Shown: positions 1 to 7,941, counted from the stretch's first letter. The stretch is DNA of 10,951 bases from Nitrospinaceae bacterium (GCA_029261675.1 JAJDBA010000031.1:1-10951), one strand, 5' to 3'. Numbers and translations: made by a program. Notes: generated from the sequence alone by a model not told the origin.

Positions 1-21
1 TAAGGAAGCTAAATCCATTTT

Positions 22-1383
22 TTATGAAGGTTGTTTTACTTTAATAATCCCTGAAATGGGATCAACATTATGAAACTTCAGAATTTTATCCAGAGTTTCT
101 TGATCCAGAACCGTACCTTTTCTAAGAAGGTTGATCCCCGAAGCCGAAATAATATCCTCTGCCAGCTCCATTCCCTCTGCCAGAGCAAAAACCGAGCAGT
201 CCATTGTTGGTACTTCTTCCACTGTTCCCTGTAGCGCTACATACTCTCCTAGAGCACGCATGATCGAATCATCAAAAATAATTCCAGTCTTCTCATCCAT
301 TTTAGCGAGAATTTCTTCATTCGAAAGGTTGGGATGCGCCATTTTATTGTGGTCAAAATAACTTGCTGCCGCAACAATTCGAGATCCTACAGGAATACGA
401 TCACCAAACATTCCATCTGGTGAACCCGAGCCATCTACATTTTCATGAAGATGCCGAATGATTTCTGCAACCATCTCAAACCCCGGAAACTCTTTAAGTA
501 ACATTTCTCCTACCAATGGATGGTTGGTTTTTGGTTTGTCTTTTATATAATCAAGCTCTTCTTCATTTACCGCTTCTTTTCTTTTTTCAACAGTCGGCAT
601 CGCAACGATGCCCAATTCATGCAGGCGAGCCGCAGACTTCACATTCCTGACTTGATATTCAGTGAGACCCAGTTTTTCTGCTATAAATATAGCCGCTTCG
701 GTAACCCTTTCCGAATGGCCTCGATGCTCCGTTTGGTGAAGTTCAATGATCGCTGCTAAAAGGCCTTCTGTAGAATCAAAGCGGCTGGCGAGTTCATCCA
801 CCATGGAAGATATCTGTTCATTTTTATTTTCCAGTTGATCATTCAACTCCGTCATTTCTTTCAGGCTGACACCAAGACGCCTTTTATCATTTCGCAGTTC
901 TTCATTCAAAGCAGCCAGTTTCTGGTGAAACTGTTTCAATTGCCCCAAAGAGGCTTCCAACTGTTTGTTCTTTTCGAATACCGCATCATTGAGGTGAGCC
1001 ACTCTCATCACAAAATTCACAACGAAAAGCAGTTCCCCTTTTTTCAGAGGCTTCGACAAATAAGCATCGGCTCCGGTTTCACTCGCTTTTATGGCATTGT
1101 CCTGCTCAGAGTCATAAGCAGACATGAGAATCACCGCAGAGCGCAATTTCAATTCGCGCACCTTCTGGCAAACCTCAAAACCATCCATCCCAGGCATGTG
1201 GATATCGCAAAGAATAATGTCGGGTTTGATTTCGCGCATCATTTTCAGCCCTTCTTCACCGGTACCCGCTTGGAATATTTCAAGCACCTGAGGGCCAAAC
1301 GACTTACTCAATATCTGCTTGACGATCATCTGCAACGTTCGATCATCGTCAATACTGAGGAATTTTTTTGCTTGGTTGCTCAT
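22..1383 (-). CDS. Response regulator with receiver, coiled coil and degenerate HD-GYP domain
   Basis: The 453-residue product is a cytoplasmic two-component output protein. The receiver domain (about 7-128) has the acidic pocket D12/D13, phospho-acceptor D60 in ILCDIHMPGMDG, switch S88 and K111 in the SKP motif. A heptad-like linker (about 131-205) probably forms a coiled coil. The HD-GYP-like domain (about 206-385) departs from the family pattern. The HDxGK motif reads HELGI (H255, E256, I259), the HHE motif reads LHE (312-314), and GYP reads GSP (320-322). H288-P289 and D317-G318 are kept. The C-terminal tail (about 393-440, with GMELAEDI and LLRKGTVL) resembles the small module that often follows such domains. 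HD-GYP proteins normally hydrolyse cyclic di-GMP; with these changes activity is doubtful, so a binding or scaffold role is possible. No partner kinase lies in the window. The ATG at 1381-1383 has no clear ribosome binding site. Confidence 0.9.
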   Translation of the reverse strand: MSNQAKKFLSIDDDRTLQMIVKQILSKSFGPQVLEIFQAGTGEEGLKMMREIKPDIILCDIHMPGMDGFEVCQKVRELKLRSAVILMSAYDSEQDNAIKASETGADAYLSKPLKKGELLFVVNFVMRVAHLNDAVFEKNKQLEASLGQLKQFHQKLAALNEELRNDKRRLGVSLKEMTELNDQLENKNEQISSMVDELASRFDSTEGLLAAIIELHQTEHRGHSERVTEAAIFIAEKLGLTEYQVRNVKSAARLHELGIVAMPTVEKRKEAVNEEELDYIKDKPKTNHPLVGEMLLKEFPGFEMVAEIIRHLHENVDGSGSPDGMFGDRIPVGSRIVAAASYFDHNKMAHPNLSNEEILAKMDEKTGIIFDDSIMRALGEYVALQGTVEEVPTMDCSVFALAEGMELAEDIISASGINLLRKGTVLDQETLDKILKFHNVDPISGIIKVKQPS

Positions 1384-1608
1384 ATATAAAGTTTCAATGT
1401 GTCCAGAAAATCATAACCTGACATGAAAAACGCCAATTTTAACCTATTTTTGCAAAAAAAACTCAAAATTGCCTCTAAAAGTTAATCTCGCATAATTAAT
1501 AGAATCAGGTTTGATTATTCTACCAGTTAAGCCATTGATAATAAAATAGTATTTATGGTCTATTCTAAGGAAGCCGATCCGGGTGCTAGCAAAGTGGGGT
1601 CCTGCCCT

Positions 1609-4005
1609 TCAATCGTCATCCATATCTTCGGATTCAATCTCAGTAAAGCGTGCGCCGGAAACACAACGTAAACCTACAGCCAAATATCTTTCTGCCGGAT
1701 CAAACGAATTGCGATAAAAACATTTTGCGTGCACAAGATAATTCATCCACGAGCCGCCTCTAACAACCCGCTGCGTTGAATGCCTGGAAGCATTCAGCTG
1801 CACGCACCATTCCCATACATTTCCCGCCATATCAAAACATCCATAAGGGGAGAGCCCCGGTTCCAGGTCGAACACAGAGGTCGTTTTGCATTCCATAAAA
1901 TCACATGTATTTGCGAATCCTTTTTCATAGCCCATAGGTTCGCCCCAAGGGTAGACCCGGCCATCTGTTCCTCTTGCGGCTTTTTCCCATTCTTTTTCAG
2001 TCGGTAGACGAAGTCCCATCCAAAAAGAAAAAATAATCGCCTCATAATAATTGACGCCAATAACCGGTTGATCCTCCTCCCATGAATATTTTGGAAACCG
2101 GGTTTTATGTTGCGGATCAAATTGTTCATACAACGCATTCGTCACAGGGAATTTCATGATCGCAAACTCTTTCATGTCAATTTTATCTTCCTCATCATCC
2201 TCTTCCTGATAGACGAACTTTCCTTGTGGCACCGTTACCATTTCACCATATTTTCTAATCTTGGAGAGAGTCACCTGACTGCCATCTTTCGACTCTTTAA
2301 AAAACTCCTGGAACTCTTTAAGATTTCTAATCGGCTCTAAATCATAATTATCCAGCAACGTGTGAATGTTTTTCCCGGCTTTCGCAAGCACCAGTTCAAA
2401 AACACTGAACAATATTCTGCTGTCGCGATGTTCTCGCATCAACAATCGATTTAATAAGGATTGCAAATAATCTGCATCATTGGCCTTCCAGACATTCTCA
2501 ACGCGAATCAAGCGACAAGGTTTAAACTGCGGAAGCATTTCCGGGCATTGATATTTTAGTAGCTGACGGACCAGCAAATCTTGTCCTTCAGGGAGTTCTC
2601 TAACCTCTCGCAGGGAATTACCCGCCAACATCACAGCTCCCTCTTCAATAAAAATATCGAAAAGTTCTTTACCAGAAACCATACCTGCCAATATTTTAAA
2701 AGCTTCGTGCCATTTCGCATCACTGCAATTTTTTCTCACGATGCCTTGCCACTCAGATATCTTGGCAGTATGTCGTGCTGCAAAAAACTCCTGGTAGGAA
2801 GGGTGACGAAACTCCCATCGACGTGGAGTCTGCTGAAGAATTCTCTTCCAGCATGGAGCAAGGTCATCGCCCTCCATTAACAGATCGAACTTATCTTTAT
2901 CGATGTTGGACTTATCGTACCCCGGCTCCTCTTTCTGAAAGCGCTGAACTTTCCCATCCAGCATTTGCTGAAAAGAAATCTCGGCCAATTGATCCATACA
3001 CTTTTCTAATTCACTGTCATTTTTATCGAATTCAGCTAACAAATGTTTGAACCACTGCGTATATATCTCGGCTCTATTATTTAATCCTTCCAGCAGTTCA
3101 CTTTCTTCCAGAGTGCGAATCATTTTCAGTAAAATGGGTGTCTTCAATAGTTCCGGTGTAAAAGCAGCAAGTTCTTTTATTACATTGTTTTTCGCGGCAT
3201 CTCCCAGATATACGCTGCTTTCTTTTGGGTCAAGAGCCTGAAAAGTCATTTGAAAAGCAGCACCTTCGCCTCGTTTGATGATCGCATCTGTCGCCAGAGA
3301 ACCAAATTCAAATTTATTACTGGTAAGCAAAACAAAGTTGCTGTGAAAGGCATTGTCGTCCAAAAAAGAATCTACAAAAAACCTAAATCGGTCCTGAGGA
3401 TGAAGCTGATCAAAACCATCCAGCAAAAACATAAACTTGCTATAACCAAAGATGGAATTCAATGTTATTTGCAACAAATCTTCATCAAGAATCAGATCCG
3501 GGTTTTCTTCTTTTTCCAAAAGAATCACATCAATGATTTCACGATTGACAGATTCACGAAACTGTTGAAATCCACCCCCCTCAGGGACATTTCCTAAATG
3601 AAAATAAATAGGGAGGGAATAGGTTTGATGAGTCGAGGCATCCAGAAGCGTTTCAAGGTAATGCATTAGGAAGGTGGTTTTTCCCATTCCAGATTCAACA
3701 TCCAGCATGAATTTTAAATTATTCACTTCCAGCAAATCTTCATTGATGATTCTAGGAGCGGGAAAAACTATTTCGAGTAAGCTTTGTCGATGTGTGATCG
3801 GGTTAACGTCCAACAATACTCTCGGGATCAGAGTTTTATTCCTTCTCCCTTTACCAAGATTCTCGTCTAACCAAGAAGTCACCTTGATCAACTGGTGCTT
3901 GCGATAAGTTTCGATCACCCATTCTATTGACTCTTCGGGTCGCTCAGGAGCAACCGGAAGGTTTTCTCCTTCTGATAAGGGAACCAGTCCTTCTATATCA
4001 TCCAT
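1609..4005 (-). CDS. NACHT-type STAND NTPase with C-terminal FGE-sulfatase (SUMF1-like) domain
   Basis: The product is 798 residues from the ATG at 4003-4005; a TTG two codons upstream (4011) is an alternative start. After a helical N-terminus of about 95 residues comes a P-loop, ESGMGKTT (104-111, K109, T110). Walker B is FLLDGFDQL (D196, D199, Q200) and a sensor-1-like segment reads LLTSN. The motif FRHPSYQEFFAAR (399-411) is typical of the NACHT C-terminal helical region. A helical arm (about 415-585) leads to an FGE-sulfatase domain (about 589-783) with VPQGKF, RLPTEKEWEKAARG, YPWG, MAGNVWEW, RGGSW and GLRCV. A very acidic tail follows. NACHT proteins are signal-triggered oligomerising switches; the FGE fold is C-type-lectin-like and can bind ligands. 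Departures: the first P-loop Gly is Val103, the usual DE of Walker B is DQ, and only one cysteine (C762) lies near the FGE active-site region. The likely role is sensing or defence signalling rather than formylglycine synthesis. Confidence 0.86.
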   Translation of the reverse strand: MDDIEGLVPLSEGENLPVAPERPEESIEWVIETYRKHQLIKVTSWLDENLGKGRRNKTLIPRVLLDVNPITHRQSLLEIVFPAPRIINEDLLEVNNLKFMLDVESGMGKTTFLMHYLETLLDASTHQTYSLPIYFHLGNVPEGGGFQQFRESVNREIIDVILLEKEENPDLILDEDLLQITLNSIFGYSKFMFLLDGFDQLHPQDRFRFFVDSFLDDNAFHSNFVLLTSNKFEFGSLATDAIIKRGEGAAFQMTFQALDPKESSVYLGDAAKNNVIKELAAFTPELLKTPILLKMIRTLEESELLEGLNNRAEIYTQWFKHLLAEFDKNDSELEKCMDQLAEISFQQMLDGKVQRFQKEEPGYDKSNIDKDKFDLLMEGDDLAPCWKRILQQTPRRWEFRHPSYQEFFAARHTAKISEWQGIVRKNCSDAKWHEAFKILAGMVSGKELFDIFIEEGAVMLAGNSLREVRELPEGQDLLVRQLLKYQCPEMLPQFKPCRLIRVENVWKANDADYLQSLLNRLLMREHRDSRILFSVFELVLAKAGKNIHTLLDNYDLEPIRNLKEFQEFFKESKDGSQVTLSKIRKYGEMVTVPQGKFVYQEEDDEEDKIDMKEFAIMKFPVTNALYEQFDPQHKTRFPKYSWEEDQPVIGVNYYEAIIFSFWMGLRLPTEKEWEKAARGTDGRVYPWGEPMGYEKGFANTCDFMECKTTSVFDLEPGLSPYGCFDMAGNVWEWCVQLNASRHSTQRVVRGGSWMNYLVHAKCFYRNSFDPAERYLAVGLRCVSGARFTEIESEDMDDD

Positions 4006-4040
4006 AGCCAAATACTTTTAATCGCTTATAATATTGTCGT

Positions 4041-4068
4041 TTGCCAAGAGCATTTCCAATTCTACCAT
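4041..4068 (+). promoter_or_regulatory. Candidate promoter for the rhomboid gene
   Basis: TTGCCA (4041-4046) and TACCAT (4063-4068) are separated by 16 bases in the 81-base gap between the divergent NTPase and rhomboid genes. Transcription would start near 4075, leaving a leader of only about a dozen bases, which fits the absence of a ribosome binding site before the ATG at 4087. The -10 match is only moderate, so this is tentative. I could not pick a convincing promoter for the opposite-strand NTPase gene in the same gap. Confidence 0.3.
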
Positions 4069-4086
4069 ATTGTACCCAAGTAATAG

Positions 4087-4728
4087 ATGATTCCTCTGAA
4101 AGATGATAACCCAACGCGCAATTTTCCATTTTTAACTTTGTGCTTTATTGTATTAAATATAGCGGTTTTTCTTTACGGAGCTAATTTACCTGTTCATGCC
4201 AGTGTTCTTTACGCCGACTACGCTCTGGTTCCCAAGCAATTGCTCAACAGCCCTTTTACAACATATCCTACAATTTATACATCCATGTTTCTGCATGCAG
4301 GCATCTGGCACCTTGGTGGAAACATGCTCTACCTTTGGATTTTTGGAAACAACATTGAAGACGTATTGGGAAAATTTCGCTTCGTATTGTTCTATTTCGT
4401 CTGTGGAACCCTCGCTGTATTCGGGCATATTGCCACAGACTTGGACTCTAAAATTCCAATGGTCGGTGCCAGCGGAGCCATCTCCGGTATCTTGGGTGCG
4501 TATCTGATCTTATTCCCTTTTGCGAAAATAAGAACATTTATCTTTCTTGGTTTTTTCTGGACGATTGCACGTATTCCGGCAATCCTGCTGTTGCTGTTCT
4601 GGGTGGGACTGCAAATTTGGAACAGTGCTTCTTCCGAAACCGGAGGAACCGCATGGTTTGCGCATATCGGTGGGTTTGTTGCAGGTGTTCTGCTAATTCT
4701 TCCTTTTAAAAATTTTGCAAAACGCTGA
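4087..4728 (+). CDS. Rhomboid family intramembrane serine protease
   Basis: The 213-residue, strongly hydrophobic protein has about six membrane segments and should sit in the inner membrane, where rhomboids cleave transmembrane substrates with a Ser-His dyad. The catalytic serine is S129 in GASGAISG (127-134) and the histidine is H193 in AHIGG. The H75-to-N79 stretch in WHLGGNMLYLW matches the oxyanion-stabilising His and Asn of GlpG-type enzymes. The N-terminus, MIPLKDDNPTRNFP, is the usual opening of the common bacterial short rhomboids, which supports the ATG at 4087. The length is typical and all key residues are present, so it should be active. It is divergent from the NACHT-FGE gene and convergent with cinA (30 bases between stop codons). 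The substrate cannot be inferred from the sequence. Confidence 0.95.
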   Translation: MIPLKDDNPTRNFPFLTLCFIVLNIAVFLYGANLPVHASVLYADYALVPKQLLNSPFTTYPTIYTSMFLHAGIWHLGGNMLYLWIFGNNIEDVLGKFRFVLFYFVCGTLAVFGHIATDLDSKIPMVGASGAISGILGAYLILFPFAKIRTFIFLGFFWTIARIPAILLLLFWVGLQIWNSASSETGGTAWFAHIGGFVAGVLLILPFKNFAKR

Positions 4729-4758
4729 ACTGCATATTGAATACGATCTCTCTCTCAA

Positions 4759-6018
4759 CTAAGCATCTTCCAACAGACCGAGCAACCGCAAGCGCACAAG
4801 GTTCAAAGCGGTTTGTGCGGTACGTTCTTTATTTTTAATCCGGTCATGCGTGTATATATATTTTCCGCACCAAGTTCCAGCGGAGTCACTGACCGCGATA
4901 AAAGTTAAACCCACCGGTTTTTTCTCACTGCCTCCTGTCGGACCAGAGATTCCCGTCACCGACACGCCTATATCTGCCCCGCTAATCCGTCGAACTCCTT
5001 CTGCCATCAATCGAGCTACCGACTCACTGACCGCACCATGCTCATCAAGCACCTGTTGTTCCACACCCAAGCGGGATACTTTGGCCTTATTACTATAAAC
5101 AATGAACCCTTCTTTAAAATAATTGGAGCTCCCTGAAATTTGAGTGAGCAAGTGGCCGATCAACCCTCCAGTGCAAGACTCAGCTGTAGCGACTGTCATG
5201 GATTTTTCAGTCAGTAACTGCCCTACTTTACCTTCCAGCGTCTCTTCATTTTTCCCATAAATATATTGCCCGATACGATCTCTCAAAGACTGTTCCACCT
5301 CATCAAGAGTCGTTTTTTCTCTCGTTTCTGCCAGAACAGAAATTCGAATTCGCACTCCTAAATGTGAAGGCAAAGAAGCCAGAGTTACCTTTTTCTGTAA
5401 TGCATCGATAGAACCCACTTTCTCCCATAAATCGGCCTCGGAGATTCCCGTGGTTTTAAGAATGCGATGGGAAAATGTTTGCGACGAATGTTTAACCAGT
5501 TCAGGAGCAATATAGCATTCGAATAAATGTTTCATCTCATGCGGCACACCCGGTAGACAAAACAAAACATGTCCTTCTCTTTCAAACCGGAAGCCCGGTG
5601 CCGTGCCTACCTTATTATATAAAACCTGACAATTATCCGGGACCTCACATTGCGATTGAACACTTTTCGGTATCGCTCGGTTTCTTTTACGAAACGTCTT
5701 TTCCAACATCTGGATGACTTTTTCATCACGATGCAAATTAGACGCAAAAACTTTCGTCAACACTGATTTGGTAATATCATCGTGAGTGATTCCTAATCCA
5801 CCTGTCAGAATTATCCAGTTGGAACGCTGCAAAGCCTGTTCGACACATTCTTCCATAATAGAAAAGTCATCTCCTATTTTGGTTATGCGCGAAACTCCTA
5901 CCCCAGACTCATAAATGCGCTCTCCTAGATATTTGGAGTTGGTATCTACGATCAAACCACTTATCACCTCATCGCCGATAACCAGAATTTCTGCTGAATT
6001 TGAACTGCTAAAAATCAT
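4759..6018 (-). CDS. cinA: CinA family protein (molybdopterin-binding-like domain plus nicotinamide-nucleotide amidase)
   Basis: The 419-residue protein has the standard full-length two-domain CinA layout. The N-terminal MoaB-like domain (about 8-175) opens with EILVIGDEVISG and contains TGGLGITHDD (72-81), NKVGTAPGF (135-143) and LPGVPHEM (155-162). In the family this half is linked to ADP-ribose pyrophosphatase activity. The C-terminal domain (about 262-415) has TAESCTGGLIG (278-288, catalytic-type S281), YSNKAK (308-313) and TGISGPTGG (355-363), the signature of nicotinamide mononucleotide deamidase, which recycles NMN to NaMN in the pyridine nucleotide cycle. No key motif is missing. The ATG at 6016-6018 gives the expected N-terminus; only a weak GGA lies upstream. 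The gene ends in TAG at 4759-4761. It is a single transcription unit, divergent from the TPR gene. Confidence 0.96.
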   Translation of the reverse strand: MIFSSSNSAEILVIGDEVISGLIVDTNSKYLGERIYESGVGVSRITKIGDDFSIMEECVEQALQRSNWIILTGGLGITHDDITKSVLTKVFASNLHRDEKVIQMLEKTFRKRNRAIPKSVQSQCEVPDNCQVLYNKVGTAPGFRFEREGHVLFCLPGVPHEMKHLFECYIAPELVKHSSQTFSHRILKTTGISEADLWEKVGSIDALQKKVTLASLPSHLGVRIRISVLAETREKTTLDEVEQSLRDRIGQYIYGKNEETLEGKVGQLLTEKSMTVATAESCTGGLIGHLLTQISGSSNYFKEGFIVYSNKAKVSRLGVEQQVLDEHGAVSESVARLMAEGVRRISGADIGVSVTGISGPTGGSEKKPVGLTFIAVSDSAGTWCGKYIYTHDRIKNKERTAQTALNLVRLRLLGLLEDA

Positions 6019-6124
6019 ATAGAAAATATCCGATGTTAATTATTAATGATTTTACGCTTACCTAGAGCCAGGTTCGAGAAAAATAATACGATTTCGAGTT
6101 GCAAAACCCTATTTATCATTTACC

Positions 6125-6133
6125 TGCTACAAT
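6125..6133 (+). promoter_or_regulatory. Candidate extended -10 element for the TPR-MFS pair
   Basis: TGCTACAAT fits the extended -10 pattern TGnTATAAT with one mismatch. It lies about 33 bases before the chosen TPR start at 6166. No good -35 sits at the usual spacing (the nearest, TTGCAA at 6099-6104, is 23 bases away), so the call rests on the extended -10 alone. The element falls inside a longer possible reading frame that begins at 6046, which argues that this frame's first 40 codons are not translated. Confidence 0.27.
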
Positions 6134-6165
6134 ATTGCTACCAAAATTTATTACGCTATCTGAAA

Positions 6166-6627
6166 ATGAATGAAAAAGAATTGTTACAGGACTTATTGAG
6201 CAAGGAATCTGCCTTGCGACAAAACGCAACGCGGGCTTTATGGGACCTTTGGTTCAGTCAGGCAGGCGAAGAAGCAGAGTTCCGAGTTCGCGAAGGAACG
6301 CAGTTTATGGATGGCCAGCAGTATCAAAAAGCCCAGGAGGTATTTGAAAATCTCGTGATGGATTTCCCAAATTTTGCCGAAGCTCACAACAAACTTGCTA
6401 CCGTGTTATACATGCAAAAAAAATATTCCCCAGCGATCAAAGAATGTGAGATCACTTTAAAACTCAACGCCAGTCACTTTGGTGCCTGGAATGGACATGG
6501 CCTCTGCTTATTTCAGCTTGCACGTTACCCAGAGGCTATCAAAAGTTTTCAAGCTGCCTTAGCCCTGCAACCGTATGCTGAGTTCAACAAGGTTTATATC
6601 GCTAAATGCAGGGGCCAACTGAATTGA
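6166..6627 (+). CDS. Small tetratricopeptide repeat (TPR) protein
   Basis: From the ATG at 6166 the product is 153 residues. An N-terminal helical segment with the pattern LWDLWFSQAG (25-34) precedes about three TPR units at roughly 36-69, 70-103 and 104-137. Typical TPR positions are visible in GQQYQKAQEVFENL, FAEAHNKLATVLY and YPEAIKSFQAALALQP. The arrangement LWxxW, then P-F-AEAxNKxAT, then HFGAxxGxG matches a widespread family of short bacterial TPR proteins of unsettled function. TPRs mediate protein-protein contacts; no catalytic motif or signal peptide is seen. The frame is open back to 6046, but those 40 residues are atypical and span a promoter-like site, so I chose 6166. The last 22 bases overlap the transporter gene, suggesting co-transcription. 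Confidence 0.85.
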   Translation: MNEKELLQDLLSKESALRQNATRALWDLWFSQAGEEAEFRVREGTQFMDGQQYQKAQEVFENLVMDFPNFAEAHNKLATVLYMQKKYSPAIKECEITLKLNASHFGAWNGHGLCLFQLARYPEAIKSFQAALALQPYAEFNKVYIAKCRGQLN

Positions 6628-7856
6628 ACCCATCTGTCGATCTAACTTCCGAAGCTAAAACACAAAAAACTTATCGATGCGATTTATGGAGAGGCGGATT
6701 CGAAGGAGTCCTTTCTTCCGGCGCACAAACGTTTTGTCTGTTCATAGCGATTCGATATTTCAACGCTGGCGAAAACACCAAAGCGTTGATCGCCGCTGCA
6801 CCCTTTATGGGGATGTTTCTTTCCATGGTGCTATTGCATTACGCATCCCTGACAAATTGGAAGAAGTCTACCTGGGGTGCCCTGCCGTCACTGATTACAG
6901 GAGTTTGCCTTGTTCTTGCAGCATGGACAGAATCCCTTACTCAATTTGCCTGCTTGATAATTACTGGCTATATCTGCCGCAGTGCCCTGTTGCCCTTTGT
7001 TACAGATATTTATGGCGACAATTATCCGGCAGACAAACGTGCGACTTATTTTTCCAAACCTCTCTTGCTTTCAGTAGGAGTTGCTGCTCTTTCTGGTTTT
7101 ATTGGGTCTTGGATTCTTGAGTTAGACATCAAAAACTACCATTGGATTTTTACGTTCTTCGGATTTTGCGCTATGGCAAAAGCTTTAGCTATTTATTCCA
7201 TGCCTTCCAAAACTGTAGAAAATACGCCTCACACTCATCCGTTTGGCAATATGAAATATATCTGGTTGGATAAGTCTTTTGGGTATGTTCTGCTGACCTG
7301 GTTCATCATGGGTTTTGCCAACCTTTGGACTCTGCCGCTTCGAGTAGATTATGTTACCGCTCCAGAGTGGGGCATTGAAGGATCAGCGATTTTTGTAGCG
7401 ATGATCATCACTGTCATCCCCGAGACTTTACGAATGCTTCTCATTCCCTATTGGGCTTCCCTGTTTGATAGGATGAATTTTGTCGTTCTGCGGATGATAT
7501 TGAATCTGTTTTTTGGTTTGGGAGTTCTTCTATTCTTTGTCACTTCAAACCCTTGGGTAATAGGCTTAGGGTCGGCTTTGATAGGCGCCGCGTTTGCAGG
7601 TGGGAGCATTGCCTGGAACCTTTGGGTCACTAAATATTCCCCGCCCGGAAAAACAGGGGCCTATATGTCTGTGCATGTCAGCCTCACAGGTATTCGGGGA
7701 ACAATTGGCCCGATTCTGGGGTATTGGACCGTCAGCCAAATTGGTGCCCAAAATATTGGAATTCTTTCTTGCTCAATGATGTTTTTTGCCACCCTCATGC
7801 TCATCCCGCAAATCAAACACGGGCGCAATATGCAACTAAAGGGTAAGTCTTTATAA
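6606..7856 (+). CDS. MFS-like multi-pass membrane transporter
   Basis: The product is 416 residues from the ATG at 6606. It is rich in hydrophobic segments, for about 11-12 membrane spans with a central loop near 200-220 (charged, His/Pro-containing), as in major facilitator proteins. Family-like features include the short RGGFEGV amphipathic start of helix 1, DKRATYFSKP (143-152) after helix 4 and SLFDRMN (285-291) in the second half. The substrate is unknown and I recognise no closer subfamily. The start overlaps the TPR gene by 22 bases. A TTG at 6624-6626 overlaps the TPR stop codon and has AGGGG at 6610-6614, nine bases upstream, so a 410-residue product begun by translational coupling is equally possible. 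The gene ends in TAA just before a promoter-terminator region. Confidence 0.84.
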   Translation: MQGPTELNPSVDLTSEAKTQKTYRCDLWRGGFEGVLSSGAQTFCLFIAIRYFNAGENTKALIAAAPFMGMFLSMVLLHYASLTNWKKSTWGALPSLITGVCLVLAAWTESLTQFACLIITGYICRSALLPFVTDIYGDNYPADKRATYFSKPLLLSVGVAALSGFIGSWILELDIKNYHWIFTFFGFCAMAKALAIYSMPSKTVENTPHTHPFGNMKYIWLDKSFGYVLLTWFIMGFANLWTLPLRVDYVTAPEWGIEGSAIFVAMIITVIPETLRMLLIPYWASLFDRMNFVVLRMILNLFFGLGVLLFFVTSNPWVIGLGSALIGAAFAGGSIAWNLWVTKYSPPGKTGAYMSVHVSLTGIRGTIGPILGYWTVSQIGAQNIGILSCSMMFFATLMLIPQIKHGRNMQLKGKSL

Positions 7857-7878
7857 ATAAAGGACTCTTTGCTATAAT
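7850..7878 (+). promoter_or_regulatory. Predicted promoter for the coiled-coil FGE gene
   Basis: A perfect TATAAT (7873-7878) is preceded by TG at 7870-7871, giving an extended -10 element. TTTATA (7850-7855) matches four of six bases of the -35 consensus at 17 bases spacing. It overlaps the last codons of the transporter gene. The predicted transcript would start near 7885, with a leader of about 57 bases before the ATG at 7942. A second, weaker option is TTTACC (7891-7896) with TATAAA (7915-7920). Confidence 0.48.
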
Positions 7879-7880
7879 AA

Positions 7881-7905
7881 AAGGTAAGGTTTTACCTTGT
7901 TTTTT
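7881..7905 (+). terminator. Intrinsic terminator after the transporter gene
   Basis: AAGGTAA (7881-7887) and TTACCTT (7892-7898) form a perfect seven-pair stem with a GGTT loop. The stem is followed by G and six T (7900-7905). The stem is AU-rich and short, so termination may be partial. It lies 25 bases beyond the transporter stop and would separate the TPR-transporter unit from the following gene. The predicted start point of the next promoter falls inside the left arm, so that promoter's own transcript would not form the hairpin. Confidence 0.6.
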
Positions 7906-7941
7906 CCGCTTTAATATAAATAACCTTTATATTCCCCGGCC

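Noticed and set aside
1..18. Start of a downstream minus-strand gene (ATG at 16-18, just past the response regulator stop)
   Set aside because: Only six codons are visible and there is no ribosome binding site, so it cannot be supported.
1..1574. Nine-base repeat TAAGGAAGC at 1-9 and 1566-1574, each downstream of a minus-strand stop
   Set aside because: The match does not extend beyond nine bases and could be chance.
1660..1770. Variable region of a diversity-generating retroelement at the C-terminal FGE/C-type-lectin fold
   Set aside because: FGE-fold C-termini are common retroelement targets, but the codons after RGGSW are not AAY-rich. I see no near-repeat template and no reverse transcriptase in the window.
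4012..4086. Rhomboid protease as the activating protease of the adjacent NACHT protein, as in protease-gasdermin systems
   Set aside because: The rhomboid is of the common housekeeping short type, is divergently transcribed, and no gasdermin-like pore protein is visible. Adjacency alone is too weak.
6036..6046. Palindrome TTAATTATTAA between cinA and the TPR gene
   Set aside because: Eleven AT-only bases can arise by chance in an A/T-rich intergenic region, and there is no second copy to suggest an operator.
6055..6085. tRNA-like T-loop (GGTTCGA)
   Set aside because: There is no matching acceptor stem, anticodon arm or D-arm around it.
6046..6165. N-terminal 40-residue extension of the TPR protein
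   Set aside because: The segment has atypical composition, contains a promoter-like extended -10, and the family-like N-terminus begins at the ATG at 6166.
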